From assembly GCF_003254625.1 (NCBI RefSeq), contig NZ_QJRJ01000073.1, positions 62,001 to 126,000 on the forward strand: a stretch of 64,000 nt of DNA, read 5' to 3'. Of the stretch, positions 63,241 to 64,000 are shown piece after piece (within the stretch, counting starts at the first letter, position 1; each line of letters opens with the position of its first letter). The stretch is from Flavobacterium ginsenosidimutans (GTDB lineage: Bacteria; Bacteroidota; Bacteroidia; Flavobacteriales; Flavobacteriaceae). The notes beneath the pieces are model-generated. The model was not told the origin of the DNA. It ran no database searches and was given only the letters and a program-made list of their open reading frames with translations. The position numbers and the translations under genes were made by a program.

Positions 63241-64000
63241 ATGCAAACTACGAAGATCAAAACTACCTGTTCCTACTGCGGCGTTGGCTGCGGCATAATC
63301 GTGACCAACGATGCTAAAAATGGCGTAATGGTCGAAGGCGATAAAGATCATCCTGTAAACAAAGGAATGCTGTGTTCTAAAGGAATGAACCTACATTACG
63401 TAGTAAATGATACTTCAGACAGAATTTTATATCCAGAAATGCGCGGAAGCAAAAATTATCCATTAGAACGCGTTAGTTGGGATACGGCTCTTGACCGCGC
63501 CGCTGCTGTTTTTTCTTCTATCATAAAAAAACATGGACCAGATAGCGTTGGATTTTATATTTCTGGACAATGTTTAACAGAGGAATACTATCTGGTAAAC
63601 AAACTCGTAAAAGGTTTTCTGAAAACCAATAATATAGATACCAATTCCAGACTTTGTATGAGTTCTGCGGTTGTGGGTTATAAAAAAACTTTTGGGGAAG
63701 ATTCTGTGCCAATTGCTTATGATGATATTGAATTGGCGGACACTTTTTTAATTACAGGCGCAAATCCTGCTTGGTGCCACCCTATTCTTTTCAGAAGATT
63801 AGAGAAACACAAAGAGAAAAATCCGAAAACAAAAATAATTTGTATCGATCCAAGACGAACAGATACTGCGGCTTTTGCTGATTTACATTTGCAGATTATT
63901 CCAGGTTCAGATATTATTTTATATCATGCCATTGCCAGACGTATTATCGAAAAAGGTTATGTCGATCATGATTTCGTTAAAAATCACGCGGAAAATTTCA
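63241..64000 (+). CDS. nasA: Assimilatory nitrate reductase catalytic subunit (5' part)
   Basis: A molybdopterin oxidoreductase cut by the right edge, with 253 residues visible. The N-terminal [4Fe-4S] ligands are CSYCGVGC plus the Cys in MLCSKGMN. SRLCMSSAVVGYKKTFGED contains the Mo-binding Cys, as in nitrate reductases of the Nap/Nas type. FLITGANPAWCHPILFRR and IICIDPRRTDTAA bind the cofactor. No Tat signal is visible, so the enzyme is cytosolic and supplies nitrite to NirBD. It could be named narB or nasC in other schemes. Confidence 0.92.
   Translation, partial: MQTTKIKTTCSYCGVGCGIIVTNDAKNGVMVEGDKDHPVNKGMLCSKGMNLHYVVNDTSDRILYPEMRGSKNYPLERVSWDTALDRAAAVFSSIIKKHGPDSVGFYISGQCLTEEYYLVNKLVKGFLKTNNIDTNSRLCMSSAVVGYKKTFGEDSVPIAYDDIELADTFLITGANPAWCHPILFRRLEKHKEKNPKTKIICIDPRRTDTAAFADLHLQIIPGSDIILYHAIARRIIEKGYVDHDFVKNHAENF

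Overview
The window looks like a chromosomal segment of a Flavobacterium-type Bacteroidota. It is AT-rich. Several genes carry the Bacteroidota -7 box TAnnTTTG upstream. One protein ends in a type IX secretion sorting domain, many are predicted lipoproteins, and intergenic spaces are filled with long imperfect palindromes. No phage, insertion sequence, CRISPR array or rRNA operon was seen.

Layout. 1-16.3 kb is core housekeeping: the start of gapdh, pfkA, a giant TamB-like protein, tsaD, rsmE, a SpoU RNA methylase, an M43 metalloprotease lipoprotein, an AI-2E-type permease, a PG_1098-type methyltransferase, a VanX-like dipeptidase and a fatty acid desaturase. 16.4-24.9 kb is accessory: an XRE regulator with two small unknown genes, a GH9 cellulase-family enzyme followed by a ThuA-like protein, two AraC regulators, an atypical SDR enzyme and a VOC protein. 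24.9-35.6 kb is the most plastic part. It holds a large T9SS-exported metalloprotease-like protein, a decayed GH36 alpha-galactosidase, two AACT microsatellites with related flanks, fragments that resemble tRNA ends, two serine hydrolases, an S41 peptidase and an AraC regulator. A minus-strand tRNA cluster (Arg-TCT, Pro-TGG, Ser-GCT) closes it at 35.7-35.9 kb.

36-49.7 kb carries thiolase, an NlpC/P60 peptidase, an SMI1-like protein, an AraC-controlled redox group (aldo/keto reductase, flavodoxin-fold oxidoreductase, monooxygenase, DUF3291), a Tat-exported M19 dipeptidase, a LysR regulator, a DUF2130 protein and two META-domain lipoproteins.

49.9-59.9 kb plus 62.4-64 kb form a nitrate assimilation locus: nirB, nirD, a DUF4202 protein, a NarX-like histidine kinase, a NarL-like response regulator, a NarK-type transporter, an outer-membrane porin, a Crp/Fnr regulator and the start of the assimilatory nitrate reductase. 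The likely path is porin, NarK, nitrate reductase, then NirBD, with ammonium as product. The promoters of nirB, narK and the nitrate reductase share a 16-bp palindrome (TAAGTA or TACGTA, N4, inverted half) just upstream of a perfect -7 box and lack a visible -33 box. This suggests one common activator.

The other recurrent theme is a set of long inverted repeats with perfect or near-perfect 25-30 bp arms. The arm sequences differ between copies, but the loops share a motif resembling AATCTTTGTCGA. They lie between genes at several places and are sometimes nested inside other palindromes.
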